From Lepus europaeus (lineage: Eukaryota; Chordata; Mammalia; Lagomorpha; Leporidae), in contig NC_084844.1 of assembly GCF_033115175.1 (NCBI RefSeq), forward strand, positions 34,877,885-34,941,884: DNA of 64,000 nt, read 5' to 3'. The translations under genes were made by a program, and so were the position numbers. The notes below the pieces were generated by a model that did no database searches, was not told the DNA's origin, and saw only the letters and a list, made by a program, of their open reading frames with translations. Of this stretch, positions 59,935 through 64,000 are shown in pieces. The first letter of the stretch is position 1, and the number at the start of each line of letters is the position of its first letter.

Positions 59935-60302
59935 TGCTATGTTTGGAATGTTCCTGCTCCTCTAAAATGCATGTTGGAAACTAACACCCAGTGTGATTGC
60001 ATTAAGAAGTGAGGCCTTCAGGAGGTGATGAGGTCAGGAGGGCACCATCCTTGAGAATGGGATTAATGCCCTTATAAAAAGAGCTTCGCACAGCACTCTT
60101 CCCTGTTTTGCCCTTCCCCTTTCTGCTATGTGGGGATGCCACTTGGAGACGACACTGTCAGTGAAACAGGCCCCACAGACAGAGTCTGCTGCTGCCTTGC
60201 TCGGCTGTCCCGGCCTCCGGGACTGTGAGAAGTAGGTTTCTGCTGCCTGTAAATTACCTGGTCTCAGCTATTTTGTGATAGCTGCACCAACAGCCTAAGA
60301 CA
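59935..60302 (+). mobile_element. Solitary ERVL-MaLR LTR, second copy
   Basis: Same element in unit 2 of the tandem duplication; no difference seen. Confidence 0.7.
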
Positions 60303-63300
60303 GAAGCTGTGTGTATTTTCCAGCATGTGTTGGTCATTTGTATGTCTCCTTTAGAGAAATGTCTTTTCAAATCGTCTGCCTATTTTTAAATTGGGCTATG
60401 TCTCTTTTTATTAACAACTTGCAAGAGATCTTTATATATTCTAGATACAAGTCCATTGTCAGGCATGATTTGCAAATATTTGTTCCCATTTGATGGCTTG
60501 TCTTTCACCTTCTTGATGCTATTCTTTGATGCACAGAAGTTTTAATTTTGATCAAATCTGATTTACCTAGTTTTTCTTTTGTCTCTTGTGCTTTTGGCAT
60601 CATCTCCAAGAAGACTTTGCCTAACCTATGATCACAGTGACATAATCCTGTTTTTAAATGAGTTAATAGTTTTAGCTCTTACATTTAGATCTATGACCCT
60701 TTTTGTGTTACTTTTTAAAAAAGATTTGTTTATTTATTTGTTGGTTCACTTCTCAAATGGCTACAACAGCAGGGTGTAGGCACCAGGAACTCTCTCCAGG
60801 TCTCCCACATGGGTGGCAGAGGCCCAAGCACTTGGGCCATTTCCACTACTTTCCTAGGCATGTTAGCAGGAAGCTGAATCAGAATTTGGAATAGCCTTGA
60901 TTTGAACAGTCACTCTGATTTGGGATGCCAGTATTGTAAATGTAGCTTAATCTGTTGCATCACAATACCAGTCCCCTGATTTAATTTTTAAAAGATTCAT
61001 TTATTTGAGAGGTGGAGTTACAGAGACAGAAAGAGAAAGAGAAAGAGAGATCTTGCATATGCTGGTTCCCTTACCGAATGGTCACTGTTGGAGCTGGGCC
61101 AGCCCAGTCCATCAAAGGCAGCAGCCAGGAGCTTTTTCTGAGTTTCCCACATGGGTGCAGGGGCCCAAGCACTTGGACCATCTGCTGCTCTCTCCAGATG
61201 CATTAGCAGGGAGTTGGATCCTAAGTGGAGTAGCCAGGACTTGAACCAGCGCCCATATGGAATGCAGCTTAACCTGCTGCGCCACAGCACCAGCCCACCC
61301 TCCCCCCTTTAATTTTATACATAGGAATTTTAGGGACTAGCATTATGGCATAGTGGATTAAGCTACCACCTGCAGTGCCAGTATCCCATATGGGCACCAG
61401 TTTGTGTCCCAGCTGCTCCACTTCTGATCCAGCTCCCCACTAATGAGCCTGGGAAGGCAGCTATGGATTGCTCTGCTGCTTGGGTCCCTGTACCCATGTG
61501 GGAGGCCTGGAGAAAGCTCCTGGCTCCTGGTTTCAGCTTGGCTCAGCCCCAGCAGTGGAGGCCATTTGACTCAGCAGATGAAGGATCTCTGTCTTCCCTT
61601 ATCTCTAAATCTTTGCCTTTCAAATAAATAAGTCTTAGAAAAAAGATAACATGAAACATGTTGTATTAATTTTTATGATTCCTTGCTTAAACTGATTAAC
61701 CAACTTTTGGTGTCAGTGAGGTTAGATGAGATAGCTTCTGTTTTATTTATTATAGAGCATAAAGTATAGCATTATATAAAATAGTAAAATTTTGGAAATA
61801 ATCAGATATGGGGATTGGATAAATACACAATGAAACATCTGGATAATGAAATTCTTTGCAACTATTAAAAATGACCTAGATCTATTTATACTGGTATCAA
61901 CAAGTGTCTAACATATACTAAATGAAAAAAGTAAGTTAGAAAAGAAATATGTATTATATTCTCATTGTTAAAGTCATTAAAAAACTAAATAGATATAGCC
62001 ACACACGAGGGTACTTCTAAAAGTTTGTGGAGAACTGGAATTAGTGGCCACCAGTCACAATACCCCCTAAAAATTAGAAATCTATATGTAACTTTTTCAT
62101 ATATATTTTCCTTAATTTTTAAAAAAGATGTTCATTTATCTGAAAGAGTTACAGGGAGAGAAGGAAAGACAGAGAGAGAGAGAGAGAGATCTCCCATCTG
62201 CTGGTTCACTCCCCACATTGCTACAACAGCTAGGGATAGGCCAAGCCAAAGCCAGGAGCTTCTTCTGAACCTCTCATGTGGGTGGCAGGGGCCCAGGGAC
62301 TTGGGCCATCTTCTCTTGCTTTCCCAGGCACATTAGCAGGTAGCTGGATCAGAAGTGGAGCAGCCAGGACTCAACTGGGGCCCATATAGGATGCTGGCAT
62401 TGCAGATGGTGACTTTACCTGGCTCGCCACAATGCTTGGCCCTCCTTTCTAATTTTTTTTAAAAGATTTATTTATTTATTTGAAAATTAGAGTTACACAG
62501 AGAGAAAGAGAGGGAGAGAGACAGAGAGAGAGGTCTTCCATCTGCTGGTTCACTCCCCAAATGGCTGCAACCATTGGAGCTGTGCCGATCTGAACCAGTA
62601 TCCAGGAGCTTCCCCCGGGTCTCCCACATGGGTTCAGGGCCCCAAGGACTTGGGCAATCTTCCACTGCTTTCCAAGGCCATAGCATAGAGCTAGATTGGA
62701 AGTGGAGCACCCAGGACTTGAACTGGCGCTCATATGGGATGCTGGCATTGCAGTCAGTGGCTTTACCTGCTATGCCACTGCCCCAGTTCCTTTCCTTGCT
62801 TTTTGAAGACCTCTCATCTGCATGGGTTTTGAAAAATTTTCTACCAAAATAAATTTTAATCCCACTTTCTGTAAACTTTGAAGTACCTTCATAATAGGTG
62901 AAATGGAAAAAAATATTGTTCTGAGAGCTTTCTGTTGCTGCTCCTACCCTCACAATCTTTCTAAGGAGGAAAGGTCTTTACTGGCTTAACCAATTATTTA
63001 GTCACAGAGTCTCTTGGGTCGGAAGCTGGCAAACCCTATAATTGTTTTACCTGTGGACACGGAAACTCAGAGAGAAAAGACAGCAGGAGGAGAGAGGTTT
63101 GGGAATAGGTCGCTCTTAGTGTGGAGCAAGAGAAAGAGAGGAAGAGCTTTCTTATGGATCAGACTCAAACAGCCATCTGCCCTTATTTTTGAAGGCATTA
63201 ACATAAAAATTATGAGAAATAATTCCATTTATTCTGCTATTTAACAGAATGCTCTAGTCATATAATCTGTGAAAATCAGGATCCAAACTATAGAATAGAG

Positions 63301-63669
63301 AGCGGGTGCTGTCAGTTTTCCTCATTTGAAGGGGCACTTCTTCCTGGATTCAAGGAATCATAAAATTGTATGCAACTTGGGTTTTTAAAATTTTTATTTT
63401 CAGTTTATTTGAAAGGCAGAAAGAGAGACAGAGATCTTCTGTTTACTGGTTCACCCCCTAAATGCCTGCAATAGCCAGGGTTGGACCAGGCTGAAACCAG
63501 GAGTCTGAAACTCAGTTTGGATCTCCCATGTGGGTGGCAGGGACCCAAGTACTTGAACATCATCTGCTGCCTTCCCATAGTATGTATTGGCAGAAGCCTG
63601 GATCGGAAACAGAGCCAGGACTTGAACGCAGGTGCCTCATTATGGGATGCAAGTTTTCCAAGTGGTGTC

Positions 63670-64000
63670 TTTTTTTTTTTTTTTTTTGACAGGCAGAGTG
63701 GACAGTGAGAGAGAGAGACAGAGAGAAAGGTCTTTCTTTTGCCATTGGTTCACCCTCCAATGGCCACTGCGGCCAGCAAGCTGCGGCCGGCGCATCGCAC
63801 TGATCTGAAGCCAGGAGCCAGGTGCTTCTCCTGGTCTCCCATGGGGTGCAGGGCCCAAGCACTTGGGCCATCCTCCACTGCACTCCCGGGCCACAGCAGA
63901 GAGCTGGCCTGGAAGAGGGGCAACCAGGACAGAATCTGGTGCCCCGACTGGGACTAGAACCCGGTGTGCCGGCACCGCAAGGCAGAGGATTAGCCTATTG
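63670..64000 (-). mobile_element. Recent CSINE, right boundary copy, cut by window end
   Basis: gacaggcagagtggacagtg to attagcctattg at the window edge. It is a different copy from the other two by multiple substitutions. Confidence 0.92.

Overview
The window is mammalian nuclear DNA, almost certainly from a lagomorph such as rabbit. Dozens of copies of the lagomorph C-repeat (CSINE, a tRNA-derived SINE with a tRNA-like 5' head, a CT-rich 3' part and an A-rich tail) fill introns and intergenic DNA on both strands. Genes are split into short exons with GT-AG introns. Nearly every six-frame ORF is a shadow of a CSINE, and no microbial genes are present.

The left part (1 to about 11.4 kb) is the 3' end of RPS6KB1 on the + strand. 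Three coding exons (4736-4843, 6317-6429, 7384-7621) encode the last 152 residues of p70/p85 S6 kinase 1, followed by a long 3' UTR. An antisense L1 fragment (about 12.64-13.87 kb), carrying a tiny U6 snRNA pseudogene, and a mariner-like MITE fill the gap to the next gene. RNFT1 lies tail-to-tail on the - strand (about 14.65-26.5 kb). It can be rebuilt as eight coding exons giving a 398-residue multi-pass membrane protein with a C-terminal C3HC4 RING. A CpG island (about 26.0-27.2 kb) marks its promoter. The order RPS6KB1 then RNFT1, convergent, matches the human 17q23 arrangement.

From 27.2 kb to the end I see no protein-coding gene. The DNA is a mosaic of CSINEs (many nested), a long antisense L1M element cut up by SINEs (36.2-40.2 kb), L2, L1 3' ends, a MaLR LTR and unclassified old repeats.

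The most striking structure is a direct tandem duplication with a 6,097-bp period (51480-57576 and 57577-63673). It shows no difference wherever I compared it, and the boundaries lie in three CSINE copies. Each unit carries an intact-ORF processed RPS27 retrocopy. The middle CSINE lacks target-site duplications, as expected for a SINE-SINE recombination joint or for an assembly error of the same shape.

Other observations: two independent retroinsertions at one target site; a copy of the RNFT1 3'-UTR inside an RNFT1 intron; and apparent decay of the N-terminal extension of RNFT1. I found no sign of a wholly new biological system. The interest is in genome structure.
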